Shown here: positions 24,768 to 38,904 of the stretch, piece after piece
Layout of the letters: each line of letters starts with the position of its first letter
Numbering within the stretch: position 1 is the first letter of the stretch
NCBI RefSeq assembly: GCF_902148855.1
Contig: NC_043976.1
Coordinates: 22,130,637-22,194,636, forward strand
Direction of reading: 5' to 3'
From: Sphaeramia orbicularis
Lineage: Eukaryota > Chordata > Actinopteri > Kurtiformes > Apogonidae
DNA: 64,000 nt
The notes under the pieces: model-generated
What the model saw: the letters and a program-made list of their open reading frames with translations, nothing else
Databases searched by the model: none
Told to the model about the DNA's origin: nothing
Made by a program: the position numbers and the translations under genes

Positions 24768-27700
24768 ACTATGATGTTTTTTTGGATTATTTACATAGTT
24801 TCAGGAAAGATGTATCACTCTGAATATTCATTCAATGCCCAGTCTTTAAATAAATGAACGTGATGATAGTGTTTTATTTGGTCTGGCTTAAATGGTGATA
24901 TAGTGCAACAAAAACAGTTTATGTTGCAGCCTGTATAATTGCTCTTTGCATGTGTAGATTTGGCAATAAAAGAGTAATTACAGCGCAAAGTCCCTGCCGT
25001 CCTATTACATGCACATGAACTGTCACTTAATAAGAAGATGATTAATCACATGGATGGTTGTTCATTTTAAAAACACACTTAATGAATTCTTTTTCCTCAG
25101 GGGGCTATATATCACCTGTTTTCCACGTCCGGTGTTTGATGAAGATATAAACTTGTAACGTGGCTTTTGGACCCTTGTTACACTAGTGAACCTGAGTTTG
25201 GGGGGTATGTTTTTTATTAATGTTAAACGTGTTTGTGTATGTGTGTTTAGGGGTGACTCTGAGGCCATCTCTGCAGGAGTCAAATCTGAAAAAGGGTCAG
25301 GTGATGTTGGAACTCACCTTGGCTCACCTCCCACTGCACAGAAAACACAGTAATAAATTCAGAGTCAGGAACCTCTTATATTTTCCTGTTGCACCCCTGC
25401 CTGTACCTGTTGTCACTTGCCATTTTACTCTCACCATCCTTATCTGTTCATCCCTCTCTCTTCAAAGATAAATGTTTTTTGTATGCCTCCACTGTTTCTC
25501 CGTATTTCACCCAATATTCTGGGCCTTAACTGCCAATCTCTCCCTCTTTACAATGTCTTTCTCCCTTGGCTTGCCTTTGTTCATCCCTTTCACAGCGTGG
25601 TGCAGAGAATACAGCTGGACATTAATCTGCACTGATGAGCCCCACTCACCAGACGACTCAAACGGCTGCTTATCAGGCCTTGGGTAAGATTAGGACAGTC
25701 ACTGATGCCATGGTGGAGTTTAGAAAAGGACGATAGAAAGATTTTGGCTCAAAACACTGTCATTACCTCTCAGATGACAACTTGAAACCCATTCCCACTG
25801 AAAACAATAACTGAAATGTCCAAAGAGTGGGCTTGAAGTATTATTATAGCTCTGATGAATTCCTCTGCAATCAAACATCACTCCAGCTTTTATCTCTCAC
25901 TGACCTTTATCTTGACCCGGGATTGAATTTGAGCAAAAAAAATGTGGTGAACTCAAGCTAAATATGTTTAAAATTAAGTTCTTTTCATTTGTAATATCAT
26001 CGTACACAATACGATCTCATTTACATGCACAGTCCATAAGCTGAGTTATGATCACAAACCACGCAGAATGCTTTAACTTCCAAATGTGCATATTAAGGTG
26101 TCCGCAGAGCAGGATGTATTGATCAAGCTCCATGGTAACACATGTTCAGCATACCACATACAGTCTGACAGCAACAAATAGAGACAAATATCATGCGCGC
26201 GAACATCATTCTTCCATCCTCCTTTTCTCCCACCTTTCATCTATTCCTCTTTCAATCTTTGGCGTGCATGCATCCTTTTTGCTGAACAGTCTCATCTCAG
26301 CACTTAACCTCCAATTTGCATAAGTCATTATGGCTGTCAAGACTGAGGAGGCTATAAATTCTGCTAAGTGTTCATCCATCGTTGTAAGTTTAAAAATGCT
26401 CAACCAATTTTTACATTTCTTTGACTAATGGAGACAGAAAAAGCATCCATCGCTGAAATATCATTAATACATTTGATGAGCCAAGCAGTTTTTGCTTAAT
26501 TCCTTTGGATGTACAGCACCGGATTCATATAGCGCATACTTCTAATACAGGTTACATGTAATGTCAGCAACTAACAAAAGTTTTTCTATATTTTATTTAC
26601 TTTCTTTGGCCATTTAAATTGAACACAGTCATACAGTATTTCTTTAATCCATCAGCAAGAACAATGCTTTCCTGCTGAATGGTATCTCGTCCTGCCGGCA
26701 TCAATTACAGCAAATGTTTGTTCTGCTGAATGGGAAGCATGGGTATCTCTGTTGCTCTATCAATAAACACAGACTCGAACAACTCTGGTATCTCACAGTG
26801 AAAACAGGAAACTCAATAGAAGCGCTACAGCCTTTTTAGAAAAACATAGATTTTCCTCCACCACTCCTGACAGATGCTGAAGTTAAAGTGTTTGTGCACA
26901 GCTGGCACTCTGGAGAGCAGGCAGACTGTGGTTCTTGCTGTGTTTTGTGTGTATTTGCATGTATCTGTATGTGTGTGTGTTAGTGGGCTTGTCATTGATG
27001 CCACATCAAAGAGCTGAGTTGACATTCCTGGGTCATTGACTGCAAACTGAGAACAGCAGAGACAGAGTGAATGTGTCCTTTTTAATGATAAAACGCAGGT
27101 GAGACAAAACTGGAAGAAGGCGGAGAAAATGAGTGAATGCTGATTATACCAGTGCAAGCTGAGTCCACACAGCTGCACAGTCTTCAGATTCAATAAAACC
27201 TTAACACTGCCTACAATATAAGGGCCGAAACTGTGCGAGAGATTGATAACTTGCATAAGTCACATTTCACAGGCATATTGTTAAAGTCGCTACAAACTTT
27301 TATTTTGCTGTTGAACTGGAGGATAGTCGCCAAAGTGGCTGTAAAATATGCAAACTCATTAGCATATCTGCTTTTGAAACATGCATACAGACACACACCT
27401 ACTTCGTTGCAAAGCTAAATCCTAAAGTTAAAGTGTTGTAAGGGATGAAACTTTGTGTTTACTCGCTGTTGAGTCTTAAAACTATAATGGCATCGTTTCA
27501 ACTTCAGTCATACCCACAGAGCCAAACCAAATGCATTGGACATATTGTCACTTTCCTAATTATGGCACAGGCTTCCAGGGCACAGGGAAGGGAAGGAGGG
27601 GGAATGTAGGAGGTTCCAGTTCCTCTCCTAATCACTGCTTCTACTTTCTGCACCAAGAAGTCAAATGTTAAACAGGTCTTTCCAAACTCTCTCAGCTCAT

Positions 27701-29865
27701 TGACATGAAGTGCAATCTCCCAACTTGGCTCACTCAACACTTTCATAATAACAGTCATTATCTTCAGCACACATCTTTCTGCTTCATTTAAGCCATTCTT
27801 AACAAGGGGTATCTATCATGGAGGTGCTACTATACTCCGGTCACACTGACCTCCAGCTCTCTGATTTATTTCTAACCGTCTCCTCAGCTCTGTCTTTCAG
27901 TTTCGCTGCGGGACAAAACCACAGTGAACCTTTTTAATTATAAAGCCATAATTTCAGTCTTCATCAGTCGTAGGTGTTTGCCGGGCAGGGTACTAAGCAG
28001 TCGACAGGTTCTCTGTCTTATGGCGGAGGTCATTATTTCAAAGCAGATGGGGGTGTGTTAACATTGTGGGTAAATAAGGACAGTCCAGCTCAAAGCACTA
28101 CAACATGTGGTCATCACGCGCGCTATTGACGACCACAGTCACGTCACTTTGATGAAACTTTACAAGTCGCTGTCATTTCTCCAGCAAACAACAACAAATT
28201 GGAGCCTTGCATTAAATTGAGGTTATCTGTCATCATGTGTAAGATGAGACTGGTGGTTCTGTTAGGCATACACAACATCATTATTTTGATTTTGTCCTCT
28301 TCTGTTTTTGTGCCTTGGCAAAGCAGCAGGACACTGAGAGAAGAGGGCGAAGAGGACCAGCCAGCTGTGCCTGGACAAACACAAGGACAGCTCTACCTTC
28401 CACAACACAGCATTAAACTAATTATTTACTACCAGGAATTGTTTCCTTCGACACTGTATGTTTTGTTTACTTGGCTCAAAAATGTTTCAAATGGGGTGTC
28501 ATCTACGGCGCCGGCAGTGGAGATTGTAAACATGTTTTTCTCTCCCCACCCTACAAGAGGATAAATAAAAGACTGCTGTTAGAAGATTTAATTCTGAGAA
28601 GCCTCTCTCTGGGGCTCTGCAGCGCCAAGAAGCCCATTGCATAAAGCCTCCAATTAGTGGAGTACGCCTTCATCCTCTGACCAAAGTCACCTTGAATAAT
28701 CCAGTTATCTCTAAATTTAAATAAAACAATCAAACCCAATCAATCATTTTTCATTAGATCATTATCTCCAAAAAGATTTTAATTCCTTCTTGAACATATC
28801 ATGAAATCCTCCATTCCCTCCCTCCCTCCCTCATATTTGCCTCCACATCCACAGACTCACTCAGAATTCACAAAAGCACCTGTACTCTTCGGTATATATG
28901 CACACTGGCATATCATATTCACAACAGAAGACAATTTATTCAGAAATCTCTTTTATTTCTGTAATTTCTGATCATACAGTGCACAGCTGTGTTTGTTTTC
29001 ACCACAGTTTGTGAGATTTGAGCTGGTTTTGCGGGTGTTAGAAAAGTTGGAGTTCACTCTCTCTCCAAACTGGCAGTCAGCAGGGTGTGTGTGGGCAGAC
29101 AGACGCAAACAAAGTTAGTAAGATAGATGAGTCTGGTCACATTCGCACATTATCATGGAGATTGACGCCCTCTGATGTTATATTGTGATTTGATTATTTC
29201 CCAAAGATGACATGGGTTTAACTACATCCGATGAATTTCAATTTTCTTTAAAAAGCTTTTTTTTATAATAGATAAAATTTGATCACAGCAATAAAAACAT
29301 TACAAACTAATTTCATTTCTGAACCTTGATTTTTTAATCATTTTTGGCTTCAGGGATAAGTTGTGGTGCATTTATTTGGCAGTGAGTGTTAGGACATTAA
29401 AAAAAAACAAATCATTTCTTTTTTCCCTGAATGACAATAAACAAAATCTCAAGTGTGTGTCGATAAAAAAAACAACTCGTTGCTGTGTTGTTTCCATCTA
29501 CCCGAAACGATACCCCACTTTCAGTCTCATCAAAATCACTCCATCACAGCCCAAGAAAGTAAATGCCTTTTCTTGCAGACAGGACGAACGGAAAAGGCTC
29601 GTCTACACTAAAAGCTTTTTCACACTGCAGGACCAATCTCCAGCACTATTGCCCTGACCAAGGTCATTTCTGTTTGAACAGCAAAGCCCAGGATGATGTA
29701 GTGAACCGATATCCCCGGGTCATGCTACATTCCATCTTGGTAGCGTTGGGTGGTGTAAACTACCTCCGGGCTTTAGCAGTCACAATTTTATGGTTCCAGA
29801 GGTTACAGCTGAGCATGCTTATTTTTTCTGAAGGTATAAAAAAGCTCAGCGGAAGCAATCTGCTG
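24768..29865. other. Non-coding region downstream of MTRR
   Basis: I find no exon. A candidate MTRR polyadenylation signal on the minus strand is AATAAA (plus-strand TTTATT at 29,371-29,376), about 490 bp past the stop. A short frame with a hydrophobic start (28,229-28,561) is discussed in the findings. The segment about 26,180-26,480 has non-repetitive, high-complexity sequence. Confidence 0.4.
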
Positions 29866-32800
29866 TCAGCCCCAGATGTCCTGTAAGTAGCGCTTCTCCT
29901 CTCTCAACCTTGCCAGACTCTTCATGGCCTCCAGTTGGTCCACCTGGAGTTCTGTTTTGATCATCTCAGTCAGGGTGTCATTCACGTCCTTAGCCATGTT
30001 CTTGGCATCCCTGGTGAGGACAAGTGTGCAGAGAGATTTGAAAAAAGCCAGTATAATCTCTTTTAGACCATCTATTGACAGTGTTAGGACAATATTTTAG
30101 AAAGTCATAAAGTTCTGCTAGTTCAGCTGTGCATCCTATGGAAGGAAATTGCTAAAAACTCTATCTTGCTTTTGTGGTATAGTATATTTGCTGGAATTCG
30201 TCATCCTGTGGTCTGACTGACTTTTTTTGTCGTACAGTTCTGATATTTAGGTGGTATATACTGTGGTGAAGTAGCCGACATGGCAGAGTGAGAGTGAATA
30301 ATACATTTCTAGACACGACTTCACCTTAGTTGCACTGCGTCGGAAATACTGCGTAATATAAGGAAATCCACTCGGGTTATTTTTGCGATTTAATTATCAG
30401 TCAGCCTTACCCACACACATACAGATAACCGTTCTGCTGGAACAGGATGCTCCTGATGTGTCTGCTGTTAAGTAGCAGGTTGTGTTGGACATATCTGGGT
30501 CGTGCTGCAGAGTTGGTGGCCTTGTCCTCCTCCTCCTCCTCTTCTTCCTCCTCCTGGGTGTCTCTGGAGAAGCACACTTTGAGGTGGCTCAGGGTACCAC
30601 TGGACACAAACCCCAACAGCTCCTCTCTGGGAAAGTAGACACATCCAAACATGCCAGCTTATTTTAAATTTTTTATATTTTTTATCCTGTACCAGCTTGT
30701 TCCTGGTTTGTGAACATTTTGTTTTAAAGTCTTTTCAGTGTTAAAAAGAGCAGAGCCTAGATACATTTTGTGACTTTGGGAAAAGAGAGTGCAGATCTTT
30801 TAATACTTAATAATTTTGCAGAAGTAGCGGCCTTAAAAGTGTAATAATATATGCCAAGGTTATAATAGTTTTGTATTTTTCATTATAGTTCAGTTTTATT
30901 TAGTTTTGACTTTTTTTTCTCTAATTCAGTTAGTTTTAATTAGTTTTTAGAGCAGGTTTGCTAGTTTTTATTAGTTTTCGTTTTTTTTCTAAATGCTTAG
31001 TTTTAGTGTGTTTTCATATCTTTTATCTTCCTCACCGTCATATTCAAAGAAAACCCATACAGGACTCTGCTTTCTCCCAATTTTAGTCTCCATGTTGCCA
31101 GGTAGAGTGGGGGCGAGAAGTGACAGACAGTGAAGTGCCATATGGTGCTGCCAGCTAAAATTACTCAAGCGAAATAAATCGATTCATATCAATCTGACAC
31201 TGACAAAAACGAAAACAAAGTGAATTTTATCCATAACTTTTATACGTTTTAGTTAGTTTTGTAAGCATAGAATACAGTTTCAGTTAGTTATATTTTTTTT
31301 CTTTTAATTATAGTTTTTATTTACTTCAGTTAACAAAAATATTTTTTCAATTCTAGTTTTTGTCATTTCGTTAACATTGCATTGATATGTACCATATGTG
31401 AAGACATTTTCATAGACTAATAATTTTTTTAAGTCCAACATGTCAAATTATTGTAACATACAACTAAAAATGTATGTCTTCCTCTGTTTAGAATGTCTTC
31501 ATATGGGTTCTCCTATGAAACTGGCAATGAAAAACAGGATGAAAAACAGGACAGCGGGGCTAATAATTCAAACAAGATGTAGACTAATGTTATGAAGCAA
31601 GTTTGGAAGCATTTTAGGTCTATTTTAAAAATAAATATTTACTGAGATAAAAGAGAAACTATTTTTCAGATAAAACACTTCTATTTTATTTTTATACAAA
31701 AATTGGCATGTAACACAGTAAAAAGGACCTGAAAATTACGCGCTACTATTTTTCGATTATCTTTTTATTCTCTCACAGGTACATTTTGGGAATCAAACTA
31801 ATTGTGGAAGGCAGAGTGTTTCACAAAAATGACCGCTGTTGCAAAATCACTCATGATTTATTTGTGTTTAAATGGGCAGGTTCCACATGTAACGCAAGTG
31901 GACATGATGGATTACACACGAAACCTGGAATGAGACTGAGGATTCATGAAAAACCTGCATGTCTGGATTAGAAAAACCATTAGGATCTTTAAATTTAACA
32001 CAGTGTCTTTATTTATGGCGGTATATAAGACCATTTCAAGCAGTGTTTTCCAGATCAAATGCAGTGACACCTAGACAGCTTTTCCTGTCCCAATTTTGGT
32101 CCTATTTTTGGCCCCAATATTTTATTAAAAACTGATTAATTTCAGGATGGCTCAGAGCAAGGGTATAATTTTTTTGCCTTTATCTGAGGTCATCAGTAGG
32201 TGCATCCTGGGGGGAAATAGGTCTAAATTTCTTTTTTATTATTGGGTCTAAAAAAAAGCTGGCAAAGTGCAAGGTACCAAAATGAACCCAGTTTCTTAAA
32301 AGCACCCAGACAGAATCGATCAGAATTTTTATGTAATATTCAGCTTGTGGCCTCTACATAGAAATCAATGAACAGGTCCATCCATCTGTCCATCCTGCAT
32401 TCATCCATCACATTGGCCGTTAGATGGAGTATTCATTACAATAATATAGGCTACTCCCTGAGCTCTTTGAGGTGGTAAGATTTTTGTTCAAAAACCTAAA
32501 TCTAGCTGACAGCTTTTACCTCCAAACTGAAGCAGACCACTGTTAAGGATCATATAATGCTAATTTATTTCTGCAGCTCTTCATACATGGGGGCATTTCA
32601 TTGCCACCTTCCATCTAATATGACATTTCTGTTTGTTTCTTTTATTAAAATCAATGAGCACCGCAGTGTCCTCATTGATCCACATATACACACAATTATT
32701 TTCTAAATTATCTTTCTATTGCATGTTTTTCACATTTAACTTGCACTGATATAGCTGCATTTCCACCTCTCTCAAGAGGAAAACATTTTTTGTGATCATT

Positions 32801-35800
32801 TGATGTTTCTTCGCAACCTTTTAATTTTCAAATATAAACAACACCAGCTGAGTGTAAATGGAAATAATGTCTCTTTTCTGCTCCTTCACAGCAGCAAGAG
32901 TTTGTTACCATTAACTTATAAAAATGAATCGGCGCTGAGTAGAATATGATAAACAATGCAAACTTCACATAAGCACACAAATATTGAACTTTTAAAGGTT
33001 TTATAGAAAAAACAGGCACATTTAACGCACAGAAAGTTTGTTTAAATGGTGTGTTTATCCTTCAATACCCACCCCTCCTTTAAGATATTTAGCAATACCA
33101 TCAACAACCTCATAAGGTATCACCGCCCACACATTTCCTGAGACTAAAAATCTTGTCAATCTCGATAAAATAGAACACTGCTGGGCAAGAGGTCTAAGCA
33201 AAACTATGCCAGACAACCAATTTGTCTTATTTAACGAGAGAAGTGAAAAAAATATGGATTTCATAAGCAAGGTCAAGTCACTGTTGTAAGCATCTTTTTA
33301 TAATCAATCCTCCCAGCCTTGCAGTTTGGTGTAACCTTGCTCCTTTTCGGTGGGTTGCCTGCCAACTGCTTCTTCTGCCTCAGAGTTTTTACAGGGCCTG
33401 CGGTACTATTCGAACAGGAGGAAAAGAGGAAGGCGGTGAGGGAGTAAGGTTTACAGCGGCTCACAGCATCTTGTTTAAAGTTAAGCAGCCGGAATGAGCT
33501 GGAACACGGAGAGGTGCACACAATAATAACAAACATGACTTCGAGATCATGGGTGAAGGTCTTCGCCTCGAGGGGTCTGTGTTTTGCAGTAACCCCTCGA
33601 CTATAACAATGAATTTCTCAAAAACGCCGCGGTATGAATACAAAAGGGAGGGATGAGTATTGTTGTCTTTGTTCTATATGAAACATACAGTGGTGTTGTT
33701 TCTCCTGAAATATTTACCATCTAACCTTTGATCGGAGACGGACTCATTAAAAAAAACCTCTTCTATTTGACCAACATTACTTAGTCTGTTTGAACATGGA
33801 AAGCAACATCAATTAGAAGACGAAGAATGGCCAAGACTTGTTTGTTTGACATCTGAACCTTAATCATCATAGACTGATTACCTGTGTGGAAGGAAGCTGG
33901 CAGACGACAAAGGACAGTTGACTTCTTGGAAAAATAACACATGAATGTTCCGGAGAGCCTAACCTGGCAGCTGGGCTCCACTGAGTGTTTATACACACAC
34001 AACAGCCTGTGGCAATATTTCAAAATCCCAACGTGAACCCAGCAGGCCTTCCAGACACATTTCCCTTACAACATGAAATCACATGCCATAAAGAGGCTGA
34101 GAAATCAGGAGGAGGGTAAAGGAGTAAGTGCAGGAGGGGAAATGGGAGGACTGGATGTCTAGTTTGATGTGACAAGCAGCCAGATTGGCATCAACCTCTT
34201 ACAGCGATGGGAGAGACTGCGGCTGATTGAAGCTCATCGCAAGCCTTGTTTGTTTTTTGCTGGTGGAAAATTCAGAGCAAGATTAGAGGGCCAGTCACAT
34301 CCTGTCTTGCCATATTGCAATATTTATAAGCCATAAAAGGCCATTTATGCTATATTTATGCGGGTTTAAACTTCAGCCCATACTTATGAGTCGAGATGCA
34401 CTTTTCTTTCTTATAAATCTGGGACGTTGAAAAATGTTATAAACTCTATTGAGCAGCATTGTGCATTCCAAGCCAGAGCCAGACATCAAATTGCCCTCCC
34501 TGTGAAAGAAATCCAACAGAGATGAATGTGGTCAAGGTATTCACCTGCAGGTATGTTGTTCTCATCCCGGTAACCTATTTAAATTGAGTACAGCTCTTCA
34601 CGGGAGGCTCATAAAACACAGACTAATCGCTTTGGTCAACACTGTGGGGGTGTGCATCAGAGAAGACCACACTGTGAACAAACACCACCTACTACCTGGC
34701 TGTGAGTTGGTATTTAACTAAGGGATAGAGGAAACAAGGGGGAACAAACAACATCCTCTGTGATCTATTCTTGTGTGATTAAGGATGCTAATCCATTCAC
34801 ACTATTTAATCCTGCAAAAGAACTCCACCAGCACTGTTTACATGCTCGCGGCAGGTTCTAGGAAGAACCAATCAATCAGTACATAGTCAGGAAACAGTAC
34901 GGCCAAAATAGCCAGAGAGGTGATCTATTGACATGATAGTGTTGTAAAATGTATTCATGACACCAGGGGTCAATTCAGCAAAGGTAGTTGAGAATTCTAT
35001 AAAGCTTATTTGGGTCCAGTAAACAGACATACATATTCACAGGGTTCCTACAGGTTTCTATCAGTTAAATCTAAGACTTTTTAAGACCTTTTTAAGACTA
35101 CTTACAACAGAATTTAATGCCTATTTTACAGCCCATTTCACGGCCATACTCGCAAAAAAATTTGTGACTCTTAGAATTTAGGAAAATTAATTTATTCATT
35201 CCAACGCCTTGATTCCCACTGTTCCAAGTCACTTCTCAGCGGGGGCTGCAAAGTTGGCCATAATTGGTTCCTAATTTCCATATAAATTGTTAGGTTGGAA
35301 CTGGTGGAACTGAGTCAACTAACATTACTTTCTTTGCAACTTGGACATTTAACAGACACATTTAGACACAGCCAACAAGTTTATGGCAACAAAACTTAAG
35401 ACGTATCATATCAAATTTAATACCTTTCAAAGACTTTTTTAAGGTGTTAATGCAGATTTGTAAATTCAACACTTGTAAGACTTTTTAAGACCCCGCAGGA
35501 ACCCTGATTCACCATGTGCATCAAAGGTAAATTCATCATTCATCGCTGGTATTAAATGCCTTCTAGCATTTAAAATATGACTTATATAATTCCTGTTACT
35601 TCAATAGTTTCCTCACTGAATATCTCAGATAAAGACAGATTTTAATGACATTTAAGTCTTTTTAACCAGTTTACGTAATAATAATAATAATAAATTGCTT
35701 TTTTTTTTTTGCACTTTTCATTCAAAGGAATCTCAAAGTGCTACAGAGAGAAGACAGACCAATAAAAAAAAATACTATATCAAGAATAAAAGAATAGGGC

Positions 35801-38800
35801 AAATAAAACAAAGCATCATGGTGGGCCATAAAAAGCCTGTCTAAACAGGAATGTCTTAAGTCCCTTTTTGAAAGCATCCACTGACTGTGGAGCTCTGAGG
35901 TGGTCAGGGAGGGAGTTCCAGATATGTGGGGTGGTAGAGGAGGAGAATGCAGTGTATTCTTCAATGAATCAACTGATGCACAAACATCATTTCCTTATAG
36001 TTTGTCTCTACCACGTCAGTTTTGTTCAAATCAGACAGGTCAGTTAAAACCTCAAAGTGTGTTTTTATGTCCATGTGACTTAAATTACAGTGCACTGCTT
36101 CTCATTTTAGTGGTAGAAAACATTATAAAGTATTCAGAGCACAAAATGTAAAGTGAAAACAATGAAAGAAAATCGTGACAGTGTCTTACTTGGCTCCGTT
36201 TCTCCCTATGTTTTCAGGAGGCTGGTGGGTGGAGCAGAGACCTCAGAGATGCAACACACCTAACGCTTCTTTCCATTGACAGCATCAGCTCAACTCACCT
36301 CGAATTTATTTGGTTTTGACACCAGCACACAGCATTTCCACTGCAGGTGTAGTACTTCCTCAACACAGAGGGTCGTCATAGCGACGCAGCACAAACTATT
36401 GTGACATCTTCAGCACAACTGTGAGTGAAGCAAAACTTTACAATTTTTAAGGCAAGAAATATAGTTGTTTGGACTGAAATCTGTGGTCGATGTATCAAGA
36501 CAGAGCCTAATGAAAATGTACTCTGTTCGTATGTATCTGATAACAAATATATTGTATGTATTGCCACAGCAATATTCTGGATCGACCAATCTGTAATCTG
36601 CATGACTTTATATCACGTTTAGTATCACTTTGGCTCGATTGGAACCTCGACGTTAGATACTACACTATATAAAAAATAGCATCTGATAGCATCTGGCTGT
36701 CCCTGCCATCATGCAGTGGAAAACACCAAAAAAACTGTGCCAAGTTGAGTTGAGCTGCTACAGTCAGTGGAAAAGCGGCATTAACAAGCTGAGCTCAGGA
36801 GCTCATAAATTAGGCCGGCATCATCTTTTCACTCTCTCCCTTGGCTGGCTGGCATTTCTCCTTTGTTGCATTTTGTGTTCTACCTACATACATTCACTCA
36901 GACACAGACACTGCTGACACTGATTTACTATAAGGCTCACATTATTAGGTTGTTGCTTTAATTTACAACAATAAAACATCATTATTTGAACACAATAACC
37001 CTTGAAAAAATACTACTGCCACTAATAAAATACACAATAAAAAAAGACCAATAAATGTGTGAAGTTCAGTTAAAAGCCAGATTAAAAAGGTAGGTCATCA
37101 GGAAAGCTATTCCAGAGACATGGACTCTAATAATAAAAGGATGCCTCACAGGCTTTAGTTCAGACTTTAGGCCACTAAAAGAAGACCTGAGGGTTCATAA
37201 ACTAAAAGCAAATCTGATAAATAAGTAGGACCAAGACCATAAAGAGCTTTATAAACCAATAAAAGAATCTTAAAATCAATTCTGAAAGAGACAGCTAGCC
37301 AGTGCAGAGACTATGCAAGCTCTCTTTCTGGTCCTAGTCAACACAAGAGCAACTGATTTTGGAATAATTGTAACTGAGATATAATTGAGCTATGTTATTT
37401 TTAGGGAGACAGACAGTAGTGCATTATAATAGTCAATCTTGCAGGTAATGAAAGTACGCATTAGTGTCTCTGTATTGGCTTGAGACAGACACAGTCACGC
37501 TCTGGAAATGTTTTTGGGATGATTAAATTCTTGGTTATGTGTCTAATATGAGGTTCAGTATTAAGATCAGAATAAAAGTTTACTTTAAGGTTTGTTTACT
37601 TGGCAGAGCTTTGTCACAGATGACAAAAACTTCAGTTTTGTCTTGACTGTGTTGGACAACATTATTTGTCATCTGTCATTTTCTGTTTTGTACACCATAA
37701 TATATAATCCTTAGCTGTCTAACTTAATGAACATTTTCCAATTTAAAACTAAAGTACATCCACAAACCTCATCATTTTAAACAGCTACATACCCTGTGTT
37801 TAACCATCCTGGCCTGAGAGATGATTATTGGCAAACACATTTTTTCATGTGGGTTCAGCTCAGTGGAATGTTTTATATTAGATTCTTGAGCACAATGTTC
37901 AATACTGTATTCACTATATTCATGTAAGATAGAACATCATCATTATGTACAAAAGACAGAAAGATATTCATAATGCAGATCAGAGAATATAGCTGAATAT
38001 ATGGAATGACACTGACAATGAATAGGGATGCATATATACAAAGTACTTAGAAAAGGTGAAGGGCAGCAGGCAGAATATTTGCGTAATATATAATGGATAT
38101 ACATACACACACACACACACACACCCAACACAATGAAAACAGGAACCAAGCTTACCTGAATAAGTAATCTCTGTCTCTGTGGCGACAACCAAAGAACAAC
38201 CAGGTCTCGCCAAATACCGCCTCAGGGTTCTCCTGCATTTGCTTCTCTCTGAAAGTCAAACAATCGGCTGTTAGTGTTCAATCAATACTACCAGACGACC
38301 AGACCAGATGGAGGAGAGTGAGTCCTTCCTTACAGCAGAGGTTAAAGAAGAGTAGTGACACCATTAAGCACTGTCTGCAATGACAGGACACTGAGTGCCA
38401 CAATTGCCTAATGCACGGAAACGACAACGCATGCTGCAGCAAGGACATTACATGTATTATTAAATTTCACCCAAACAAAAGGATAGATCCCATCACTATA
38501 AACAGTTACTGAAAATGAAACTGGGTCTATACTTTGTGTGTGTGTGGGTGTGTGTTACATGCACACTCTTTTTTCCAACAGAGCTTGAGAGCCAAAAAAA
38601 AAAGGTTCCTGCAAAAGTGATTCCTCTTGTGGCTTGGAAGTTTGGCTAAGATCCCAGAATCCTTTGCATGCAATGGCAATGCAGCGACACAAAGCAGTTC
38701 TGAGGATGCCAGTATCTATGCCACACACCTGCTGCAAAGGTGACAGCTCTCCCTTCGATAACAACAGTTGACCCCCAACCTTTCATGATGCCATCAGTCA

Positions 38801-38863
38801 GCTGAGTCTCTAAAGAGCCTGGCATTATCTGTTACGCATGTGGTGGTGTGTGTGTGTGTGTGT

Positions 38864-38904
<41 letters not shown>

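Noticed and set aside
26825-27256. 143-codon minus-strand frame
   Set aside because: No motif, and part of it comes from a TG-rich patch (His-Thr).
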